This document shows, piece by piece, positions 9,452-16,670 of a stretch of 63,935 nucleotides of DNA. A program made the translations under genes and the position numbers. Below the pieces are notes generated by a model that did no database searches, was not told where the DNA came from, and worked only from the letters and a program-made list of their open reading frames with translations. The stretch's first letter is position 1, and every line of letters starts with the position of its first letter. Origin of the DNA: JAHHUA01 sp036635475 (GTDB lineage Bacteria > Bacillota > Clostridia > Oscillospirales > Ruminococcaceae); contig JAVWQH010000007.1 of the NCBI GenBank assembly GCA_036635475.1, forward strand, positions 1 to 63,935. Direction: 5' to 3'.

Positions 9452-10621
9452 GTGAAAGAAATTGTACTTATAAAAGACGGTGAAATTGCTCTAAAAGGAC
9501 TTAACAGGTCCACTTTTGAAGATATTCTCATTAAAAATTGCAGAAGAAGACTTAATGACCTTGGCAAATTCAAGTTTTATAAATCTCAATCAACAATATA
9601 TTGCCAAACTGAAGATGAGGAATGTGATTTTGATGAGGTGGTTTCAAGACTAAGCCGAGTTTTTGGAATTGCTGCCCTCACAAGAGCTTGTGTTGCTGAA
9701 AAAAACTGGGAAAATATTGTTGAGCTTGCTCCAACTTACCTCGAAAATGTACTTTCAACTGCAAAAACTTTCAAAGTTGAGGCAAAACGTGCCGACAAAA
9801 CTTTCACTATGAACTCCCCTCAAATTTGTCGGGAAATGGGCGGTATTCTCCTTGAAAAGTTCCCACATCTTGAAGTTGATGTACATAATCCCGATGTTAC
9901 AGTTATGATTGAAATAAGGGATTTTGCCGCATATATCCACGCTGACCAGATAGTTGGAGCAGGTGGAATACCTGTTGGTTCAAGCGGTTCAGCGGCTCTT
10001 TTGGTTTCAGGTGGAATTGACAGTCCTGTTGCGGGATATATGATGTCAAAAAGAGGTTTATCTCTTGCTGCAATCCATTTTGCAAGCCCTCCTTACACAA
10101 GCGAACGAGCAAAATTAAAAGTTGTGACTCTCTGTGGGAAAATGTCTGCATATTGCGGAAGAATGAAGCTTTTTGTTGTTCCTTTCACTGATATTCAAGA
10201 GGGCATAAGAGAAAATTGTCCTGACGAATTATTCACAGTTATTATGCGAAGATATATGATGAAAATTGCTGAAAAAATCGCTCTAAACGAGGGTTGTGGC
10301 GCTCTTATAACCGGAGAAAGTGTGGGACAAGTTGCAAGCCAAACTATTTCTGCAATTGCTTGTACTGATGTTGCTTGCGAAATGCCTGTACTTCGCCCAC
10401 TTATCGGAATGGATAAGGACGAAATTGTAATAATTTCAAGGAAAATCGACACTTTTGAAACCTCAATCCTGCCATATGAGGATTGCTGTACTGTTTTCAC
10501 CCCGAAACACCCTAAAACAAGACCACAAATTGCTGATATTCTTAAAGCTGAAGAAAGTTTTGATGCCAGCGAAATGATTGATAAAGCTATTGAAAATGTG
10601 GAAATTATAAATATTGGATAA
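9452..10621 (+). CDS. thiI: tRNA 4-thiouridine synthase ThiI
   Basis: Adenylates U8 of tRNA and transfers sulfur from the desulfurase to form 4-thiouridine. The 389 residues comprise an N-terminal ferredoxin-like/THUMP region (1 to about 165) and a PP-loop ATPase domain with SGGIDSPVAGYMM at about 188-200. As in most Firmicutes, no C-terminal rhodanese domain is present; a Cys pair in EDCCTVFTPKHP (about 348) probably serves in sulfur transfer. The GTG start has AGAGGAG in front. It lies between the nifS-like gene and the sortase fusion gene, 23 bases from the latter, so all three are co-transcribed. Confidence 0.94.
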   Translation: MKEIVLIKDGEIALKGLNRSTFEDILIKNCRRRLNDLGKFKFYKSQSTIYCQTEDEECDFDEVVSRLSRVFGIAALTRACVAEKNWENIVELAPTYLENVLSTAKTFKVEAKRADKTFTMNSPQICREMGGILLEKFPHLEVDVHNPDVTVMIEIRDFAAYIHADQIVGAGGIPVGSSGSAALLVSGGIDSPVAGYMMSKRGLSLAAIHFASPPYTSERAKLKVVTLCGKMSAYCGRMKLFVVPFTDIQEGIRENCPDELFTVIMRRYMMKIAEKIALNEGCGALITGESVGQVASQTISAIACTDVACEMPVLRPLIGMDKDEIVIISRKIDTFETSILPYEDCCTVFTPKHPKTRPQIADILKAEESFDASEMIDKAIENVEIINIG

Positions 10622-10644
10622 TCAATAAAAGGAGGTGCTCTAAT

Positions 10645-13512
10645 TTGTTAAAAGCTGAAATAATCAATCTGACATCTAAGTTGGACTTTAGAAACACACA
10701 GGACACCTTTGTTAATGCCATCACAAATCAGCTTTCTTTTATGAATATTAACCTTACTGATGTTACTGATATCTCAAGTCACCCCGAAACGGTTACATCG
10801 GATTTAGCAAAATCCCTTTCAAGGGCAAACATTATAATAACAATAGGCGGATTGGGTGAAGACCTCAATGACAGTGTAAAACATTCAATCATTGCCGGTC
10901 TGAGTTTGCAAACTCTTTTGCATATCAACACATTTAATCGCCTTAAAAAGCAATCCCCCCAGATGTCCGATGAATACCTTGAACGCATAACAAGCTACCC
11001 TAAAGATGCAAAAATATTTGAATGTAAGGGCATATCGGGGTTTGCACTATTTTCCAAAGAGCAATCTCTTATTTGCTTGCCCTCCGACGAAAGCGACTGC
11101 AAAAATATTATGTCCGACCAATTACTCAAATATATTGCACAAATTACTAATTCGGAATACACAACTGACCGTTTGCTATTTCCTAACGTGAGTATTGCTG
11201 ATGCCAAAAATGCTCTTCAAAAGCTCAACAACGAAAACACTTGCGTTGATTGCTACAAATCAATTGATGGAACTGTTATTGTTGTTTCGGGAAACGAGGG
11301 AGCGGTTCGAGCAACAATGCTTGCCGCTACGGAATTTTTGAAGAAATTCCAACCTGCTAATCCGCTTATTATAAAAGAAAAAAGCAACTCAAAGCATATG
11401 CTTGGCTACCAAAACACCGATAAGCCAAAATACAAAAAGCGGAAAACGGCTTACATTATACTCCTTGTAATACTTTTGACAATTTCTTTTTCAAGTTTAG
11501 GCTATCTTGGACTTTATTATTATCAAGCTTATCAAAATGAAAACAAAAATCATCAACTTCAAGAAGAACTTATCCACCCTGACGAAAATGTTGATGCCCC
11601 AAAAGAAATTTTGCCTAAACTAAAGTCAATTTACGCACAAAATAATGATACAGTAGGCTGGATTTCCATTGATAATACAAACATCAACTATCCCGTTTTA
11701 AGAACTGATGATAACAATTTTTATCTTAAAAAGGACTTTTTCAAAAAAGACAATCGTCATGGCATACCTTTTGCAGATTCCAGAAATGACTTTGAAAACC
11801 AAAGTGACAACACCGTTATCTACAGTCATAATATGAAAGATGGGCAGATGTTTTCTGACCTTATAAATTATCGCAACAGTGATTTTTATAAATCTCACCC
11901 TATTATTGATTTTGACACTATATATGACGAGGGAAAATATAAAATTTTCTCCGTATTTATTGCTAATACAAGAGATGAGCATGGGAAAATTTTCGACTAC
12001 CACAATGGAATTAATTTTAATACTCCCGAAGAATTTATGGAATATGTTCATAACGCAAAAATTCGTTCATTATTGGCAATTCCTGTTGATGTTAACGAAA
12101 ATGACGAACTTTTAACTCTCTCAACTTGCACCTACGAATTTAAAGACGGCAGACTTGTTGTGATGGCACGAAAACTGCGTGATGGTGAAGACGAGAACGT
12201 TGATACAAACAACGTTAAAACCAATCCTAATGCACTTATGCCTGACATTTGGTACAAGCTATATGGCGGTGAACCACCTGCACTTTCTGTTTTTAAATAT
12301 GAACCCACTGAAATTTCCGAAAGTTCAGATGAAATTTCCAGCAGTTCTGAGGTTTCCAGTAGTTCTGAGATTTCCAGTAGTTCTGAAACTTCAAGTAGTT
12401 CTGTTGCACCAAGCAGTTCCGCTGCACCGAGCAGTTCCGCTGCACCAAGCAGTTCCGCTGCACCAAGCAGTTCTGTTGCACCAAGCAGTTCCACTGCACC
12501 GAGCAGTTCCGTTGCGCCGAGCAGTTCCAGTGCCTCATCAGAAAATCAACTTCTCACTCCGGAAAATCCTGAATCCATCGATTTATCCTATAATAGTGAA
12601 GCGCCTGCTGAATCAGAAAGTGCTTCATCAAGCAGTGAAGAATCATTCGTTGACGAATCTACTACCACCGATGACAGCTACACTCCTAGCGACGATATAT
12701 TGGACGAAACTTTGAAAGTCACTGTAAACGGGAAAAAAGTGTCAATGGACGCTTACTCACTGATAAGCCAAATGGTGGAAAATGAAACCCGCGGTTCTAT
12801 GCACCCCGAAGCTATCAAGGCTCAAGCTATTGCCGCTTATACTTTTGTTAAATATAATAACCAAAAAGGTATTTCTCCTGCCGTTTTGACAAGAACTAAT
12901 GTCAGCAGAAATGTCACTGATGCTGTTGATGCTGTTTTAGGCAAAACAATCAGATATAACGGCGCTCTCATTAACTCCACTTATCACTCAACTTCTCGTG
13001 GTCAAACCGCTTCTTCAAAATCAGTTTGGGGAAATGCTTTGCCTTATCTTGTTCCCGTTGACAGCCCTTATGACAAACTTTCACCATATTATAAAAATAC
13101 TTTTGTCATTTCAGACAGCGATTTTGTCGACAATGTTTATGACACTTATGGTATTGATTTATATAAAAGTGAAATTAACCCCGCTGACTGGATTTATATT
13201 GATGAAACTAAATTTGCCCCTGGCGGATATGTAGGTGCTGTGGAAATTGGCGGTTATAGCAAATCCAGAGGTGGCACTGTTGACGCAGGTACTCCTATAA
13301 CAGGCAGAAATATTCGTGAACAGCTCCTCGGATTTTCTCTTAAATCTACCTCTTTTGATGTTAAATATTCTAACGGTAATTTTGTATTTACAACTTACGG
13401 TTACGGACATGGTGTCGGTATGAGCCAATGGGGCGCTCAAGGTATGGCTGAAGACGGCTACAACTATGAGGAAATCTTAACCCATTATTACACCGGTACT
13501 TATATTAAATAA
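10645..13512 (+). CDS. CinA-like / class B sortase / SpoIID-LytB fusion protein
   Basis: A 955-residue multidomain protein. Residues 1 to about 240 resemble the MoCF-like N domain of CinA, with a degenerate GGLGEDLND in place of GGLGPTxDD. A membrane segment spans about 269-292. Residues about 333-520 form a class B sortase (GWISIDNTNINYPV) with likely catalytic His395 (YSHNMKDG), Cys495 (LSTCTYEF) and Arg503 (DGRLVV). Residues about 553-670 are a Ser/Ala/Pro repeat linker. Residues 690-955 are a SpoIID/LytB domain with candidate catalytic Glu714 (VENETRG), EAIKAQAIAA and the C-terminal GYGHGVGMSQWGAQGMA. Topology implied: CinA-like part inside, sortase and SpoIID outside. The TTG start has a perfect AAAGGAGGTG nine bases ahead and no frameshift is visible, so the fusion is not a sequencing artefact inside the contig. 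It probably links wall-protein anchoring to glycan-strand cleavage. Confidence 0.88.
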   Translation: MLKAEIINLTSKLDFRNTQDTFVNAITNQLSFMNINLTDVTDISSHPETVTSDLAKSLSRANIIITIGGLGEDLNDSVKHSIIAGLSLQTLLHINTFNRLKKQSPQMSDEYLERITSYPKDAKIFECKGISGFALFSKEQSLICLPSDESDCKNIMSDQLLKYIAQITNSEYTTDRLLFPNVSIADAKNALQKLNNENTCVDCYKSIDGTVIVVSGNEGAVRATMLAATEFLKKFQPANPLIIKEKSNSKHMLGYQNTDKPKYKKRKTAYIILLVILLTISFSSLGYLGLYYYQAYQNENKNHQLQEELIHPDENVDAPKEILPKLKSIYAQNNDTVGWISIDNTNINYPVLRTDDNNFYLKKDFFKKDNRHGIPFADSRNDFENQSDNTVIYSHNMKDGQMFSDLINYRNSDFYKSHPIIDFDTIYDEGKYKIFSVFIANTRDEHGKIFDYHNGINFNTPEEFMEYVHNAKIRSLLAIPVDVNENDELLTLSTCTYEFKDGRLVVMARKLRDGEDENVDTNNVKTNPNALMPDIWYKLYGGEPPALSVFKYEPTEISESSDEISSSSEVSSSSEISSSSETSSSSVAPSSSAAPSSSAAPSSSAAPSSSVAPSSSTAPSSSVAPSSSSASSENQLLTPENPESIDLSYNSEAPAESESASSSSEESFVDESTTTDDSYTPSDDILDETLKVTVNGKKVSMDAYSLISQMVENETRGSMHPEAIKAQAIAAYTFVKYNNQKGISPAVLTRTNVSRNVTDAVDAVLGKTIRYNGALINSTYHSTSRGQTASSKSVWGNALPYLVPVDSPYDKLSPYYKNTFVISDSDFVDNVYDTYGIDLYKSEINPADWIYIDETKFAPGGYVGAVEIGGYSKSRGGTVDAGTPITGRNIREQLLGFSLKSTSFDVKYSNGNFVFTTYGYGHGVGMSQWGAQGMAEDGYNYEEILTHYYTGTYIK
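12301..12660 (+). repeat. Ser/Ala/Pro-rich coding repeat in the sortase fusion
   Basis: Short tandem units encode SSSE and then APSSS repeats (densest at 12400-12540, period 18 bases, GCAGTTCC core). It is a flexible extracellular linker between the sortase and SpoIID domains and is likely to vary in copy number. Confidence 0.85.
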
Positions 13513-13626
13513 CACTAACCCACAAATAAATCTTCAAATTTATCCGCAAATAAATCTTCAAAATTAGCACAGATTTAGCACAAATTTATTCACAGATTTA
13601 TTTTCAAATTTATTTAATTAAACGCA

Positions 13627-13670
13627 AAAAGTCATAACAAATTTTACTTTGTTATGACTTTTGTTTTTTT
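13627..13670 (+). terminator. Terminator of the nifS-thiI-sortase operon
   Basis: A perfect 15-bp stem (AAAAGTCATAACAAA / TTTGTTATGACTTTT), a 6-base loop, and then seven T after a G. The preceding 110 bases contain two copies of an AAATAAATCTTCAAA unit. Confidence 0.9.
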
Positions 13671-13673
13671 GAC

Positions 13674-13960
13674 GAGAGCCGATTTTTTGAAAAAAATCGA
13701 GTAAAACTTCAGTCTATGTATGACTGGCTCTCTTCTACTTATTTTATCAGTGCGTAAATTTACTAAAATTATTGTTTGTGCAACTCAACAAGTTTACTCA
13801 AAGTTTGCTCGCCGCTTGTTCGGGTAAAGCCGAACAATGCACTCGCTGTTTCCGTTTATGCAAGGCACTTCGTGCTTGCAGGCTACGATTGTATCTTCTT
13901 GGCTTGCGATGAGGATATGCAAGGCATCGTACTTGCAGACTACTGCAACCTCTGTCTGCT
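13674..13960. other. Structured, relatively GC-rich intergenic island
   Basis: It contains nested inverted repeats. GAGAGCC (13674-13680) pairs with GGCTCTC (13726-13732), enclosing two further hairpins (13681-13698; 13710-13726). TTGTTCGG/CCGAACAA lies at 13816-13837. Two imperfect copies of a TGCAAG...CTTGCA palindromic unit lie at 13859-13880 and 13918-13937. Base composition is clearly richer in G+C than its surroundings. An open frame at 13776-13979 crosses it but resembles no protein and lacks a ribosome site. The function is unknown; possibilities are a dispersed palindromic repeat or a structured RNA. It ends at an assembly join. Confidence 0.5.
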
Positions 13961-14017
13961 AGAAGAAGTTTACTACTGAAGTTCTTGGTTTGCGTTCAAG
14001 GTCATTTGCGGGATAGC

Positions 14018-14117
14018 NNNNNNNNNNNNNNNNNNNNNNNNNNNNNNNNNNNNNNNNNNNNNNNNNNNNNNNNNNNNNNNNNNNNNNNNNNNNNNNNNNN
14101 NNNNNNNNNNNNNNNNN
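14018..14117. other. Assembly gap 1 (100 N) with 55-bp duplicated flanks
   Basis: The 55 bases before the gap (13963-14017) are identical to the 55 bases after it (14118-14172). That is what two contigs sharing a terminal k-mer look like, so the gap probably has no real content. Confidence 0.85.
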
Positions 14118-14626
14118 AAGAAGTTTACTACTGAAGTTCTTGGTTTGCGTTCAAGGTCATTTGCGGGATAGCCTAAAGCAGCGATACCCCAAACAATGTG
14201 ATTATCTGGAATTTTGAGAGAAGATAGAATTTCTCTAACTTGGGGAATATCGCAGATAGTTTTGAGTTGATTAATCCACACCGAGCCGATTCCAAAAGAG
14301 GAGGCGGCAAGGAAGATATTTTCCAAAGCACAAGAGCAATCAGCATAGCCATTAGAAAAATCTTTTTCATCGGAAACCAAAATGATAGTATTAGCACCAT
14401 ACATAGAATAATTTTCACGATTTAGGTTTTGTTCAATTGCTTTTTCCAATTTGGTAATAATATTACGGTCTTGGATAACAGTGAATTGTCTTGATTGTTT
14501 ATTCATAGCACTGGGAGCGAATGTACCTGCACGAACAATATTTTGCAAATTTTCCAAAGAGATTGAGTCAGAAGTAAAAGCACGAACACTTTTTCTATTG
14601 ATAAGATTTTGATATGCCTCGTTCAT
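14118..14626 (-). CDS. Nitroreductase family protein (C terminus at assembly join)
   Basis: FMN-dependent nitroreductase-like oxidoreductase, NAD(P)H-using by family. Residues 1-169 are visible: NRKSVRAF at the N terminus (FMN phosphate contact), APSAMNKQS near residue 38, and WGIAALGYPAND near 146. Reading runs into the N gap. If the 55-bp duplicated flanks are merged, the frame continues as VVNFF and stops at a TAG on the minus strand (13959-13961), giving a complete protein of 170 residues, normal for the short nitroreductases. GGAGG precedes the ATG. It is divergently placed from the NPETG protein gene. The substrate cannot be told. Confidence 0.85.
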
Positions 14627-14740
14627 AAAGCAGCCCTCCTATAATTTAATATAATAATTATACAACTTTTTTTGAAAAAATTATCCTTTAATTATTTACT
14701 CAATTATTACAAAGTATTACAGATTGGTAACAATCTCCTA

Positions 14741-14769
14741 TTGCAATCAATAAATAAAATCAATATAAT
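14741..14769 (+). promoter_or_regulatory. Promoter of the NPETG protein gene
   Basis: TTGCAA (14741-14746) and TATAAT (14764-14769) with a 17-base spacer, 53 bases before the ATG. Confidence 0.7.
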
Positions 14770-14822
14770 AGAAAATGTACTCGAGAGAGTTGCAAAAAAA
14801 CAAATTTTTAGGAGGAACTCAA

Positions 14823-15923
14823 ATGAAAAAACTATTAGCTATGATTATGGCAGTAGCGACAGCGTGTAGTTTGGCAGTAACATCTTTTGCACAAACCACT
14901 GACAATAAAAATGAAATTACAGTAGGAACTGATGAAAACGGTATTATCTTAAATTCCGAAACAGTTCTATCCCCCGGCAACACATACAAATTCCCACTTA
15001 ACATTAAAAATGGCAATCAGGTTTCACCACTTGACAATGCAACAGCTGCACTTTATTCAATAAAGCTTGAAGCGGTTAAGGGAAAAACATCTCTTGAATC
15101 TCTTAAAGTTATCAAGGGCAGTGAAAATCATTACCTTGAAATAAAGGTTAATGCTGGTTGGTCAGCAAAACAAACTAACGTTGAATACAACTTAAAACTT
15201 ACAAACAAAAAAGATAGTAAAGACGTTATGAATGGTTCAGTTGAATTTTTGACAGGCTATAAAACAGCATCTGACGACTATATCAACAGCCTAAGTGCAG
15301 GCGAAGATATTACAGTTGATGTAAATGCACCTGTTTTCACAGCAAAACAACTTGAAAGAATCGCTAAACTTAACGACTACAAAAAAGTTACTTTCACAGA
15401 TGGCAACTGGAGCTATAATGTTAATGTAACTGATATGGAATCTGTTAATATGCTTTTCAACACAAGTGCAATCAAAGATATCATCACAAAATTTGACCAA
15501 CACGATTTCAAATTCTTATCATTCCCAGCAGGAACTAGCTTCTCACGTGGCGAGCTTAAAATTGATGTAGCTGATATTGCTGAAGATTTTGAAGGCAAAT
15601 TCTTCACTTACAGATACTACAAAGGCGTTCTTACAAAGGTGCAAAACACATTCAATAAGGACGAAGACACAATCTCAATGCAGGTTGGTGACCTTGGTAG
15701 ATTTGTAATCTGCGACAAAGAAATTGCTGATGGTACAGTTGTGGAAGAAGGTTTCGGTGGTTCTGACAACGTAACTAAACCGGAAGTTAAGCCAGAAGTT
15801 AAACCGGAAACACCTAACAAGCCAAACCCTGAAACAGGCAGTACATCAATGCCGATTGCAGCAGCAGCTCTAGCAATGATTTCACTTGCAGGTATGGCAA
15901 TTCTTTCAAAGAAAATGAGATAA
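14823..15923 (+). CDS. Secreted protein with NPETG sortase sorting signal
   Basis: A 366-residue exported protein of unknown function. The signal peptide is MKKLLAMIMAVATACSLAVT followed by SFAQ. The body (about 25-300) is Lys/Asp/Asn-rich, probably beta-structured, with no domain I recognise. A PEVKPEVKPE linker precedes NPETG at 335-339, then a hydrophobic segment (about 344-362) and the basic tail SKKMR. This is a complete cell-wall sorting signal; the NPxTG form is closer to class B sortase signals than to LPxTG. The start at 14823 is chosen over 14775 because GGAGG lies seven bases ahead and the signal peptide begins there. It lies 1.3 kb downstream of the class B sortase fusion gene. 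Confidence 0.85.
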   Translation: MKKLLAMIMAVATACSLAVTSFAQTTDNKNEITVGTDENGIILNSETVLSPGNTYKFPLNIKNGNQVSPLDNATAALYSIKLEAVKGKTSLESLKVIKGSENHYLEIKVNAGWSAKQTNVEYNLKLTNKKDSKDVMNGSVEFLTGYKTASDDYINSLSAGEDITVDVNAPVFTAKQLERIAKLNDYKKVTFTDGNWSYNVNVTDMESVNMLFNTSAIKDIITKFDQHDFKFLSFPAGTSFSRGELKIDVADIAEDFEGKFFTYRYYKGVLTKVQNTFNKDEDTISMQVGDLGRFVICDKEIADGTVVEEGFGGSDNVTKPEVKPEVKPETPNKPNPETGSTSMPIAAAALAMISLAGMAILSKKMR

Positions 15924-15972
15924 TCAAGTTTCATAAAATACCCCTAATAAAAAATAATTAAAATAACACTCC

Positions 15973-16018
15973 AAAGTCCGATATCGGTTAATGAACTGAT
16001 ATCGGACTTTACTTTTAT
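15973..16018 (+). terminator. Terminator of the NPETG protein gene
   Basis: Perfect 13-bp stem AAAGTCCGATATC / GATATCGGACTTT followed by ACTTTTATT. Confidence 0.85.
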
Positions 16019-16113
16019 TGAACTTTTAAAAATCGGCTGTGAATTTGTGGGAATTAAATTTCTGTTCAAGCTAAAATCTTGCAATTATAACTTAGTTTTA
16101 CTTTTATATAAGC

Positions 16114-16150
16114 AAAAAGTTATTGTCACATAAGCAACAATAACTTTTTT
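16114..16150 (-). terminator. Terminator of nrdDG
   Basis: Perfect 13-bp stem AAAAAGTTATTGT / ACAATAACTTTTT, 26 bases past the nrdG stop. It has T runs on both strands and so may act in both directions. Confidence 0.75.
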
Positions 16151-16175
16151 ATGATTGTGTATATATTTGATTATT

Positions 16176-16670
16176 TTACATCTCTTCAACATATGCAATC
16201 CCGTTTTCAAGGGATTTTTTAAGGTTGATAATACGTTGGTTTTTGCTCCCCCTAAACGTCAAGGTCAAGTCACGTAATTCCTCAACATATTTTCCATCAA
16301 CCAAAAAATCGCAATATGATAAAAGTTCTTTTACTGCTGAATTTTCCATTTTAATGAGTTCATCAAATGTATAGCCACTGTAAATCCAACAATTTCTACC
16401 TGTATCGCAAACTGCTTTTGCTATGGGAATTAGTTCTTCCGCTTGCAAAATAGGCTCTCCGCCGCTAAAAGTAATTCCTGCCAGCAGAGGGTTTTTGTTA
16501 AATTCATCGATGATTTTTTCTTGAGTGGATAGATACCCACCGTTTAAATCGTGAGTTTGCTTGTTGTGGCAACCTTTGCAATTATGTACACAGCCTTGAG
16601 TGAAAAGAGTAAATCGCAATCCCGCACCGTCAACAATGGATTCACGAATAGCTCCCGCAATTCTAACCAA
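16176..16670 (-). CDS. nrdG: Anaerobic ribonucleotide reductase activating protein
   Basis: Radical-SAM activase that places the glycyl radical on NrdD. The 4Fe-4S motif is Cys27, Cys31 and Cys34 (GCVHNCKGCHN); FSGGEP near residue 89 is the SAM-binding GGE. Length 164 residues, typical. The start is TTG at 16670, immediately after the nrdD stop codon, with GGAG in the end of nrdD, so translation is coupled. With nrdD it forms a two-gene operon for deoxynucleotide synthesis without oxygen. Confidence 0.95.
   Translation of the reverse strand: MVRIAGAIRESIVDGAGLRFTLFTQGCVHNCKGCHNKQTHDLNGGYLSTQEKIIDEFNKNPLLAGITFSGGEPILQAEELIPIAKAVCDTGRNCWIYSGYTFDELIKMENSAVKELLSYCDFLVDGKYVEELRDLTLTFRGSKNQRIINLKKSLENGIAYVEEM

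Noticed and set aside
12132..12494. Minus-strand frame with LLGATELLGAAELL repeats
   Set aside because: Reverse reading of the Ser/Ala/Pro repeat of the sortase fusion.
13776..13979. 67-codon frame before assembly gap 1
   Set aside because: It crosses stem-loop repeats, resembles no protein and has no ribosome site; palindromic DNA often leaves such open frames.
13969..14140. Possible CRISPR or true direct repeat around the gap
   Set aside because: Only two identical 55-base copies exist, one on each side of N; this fits a k-mer overlap of contig ends. No spacers or cas genes are present.
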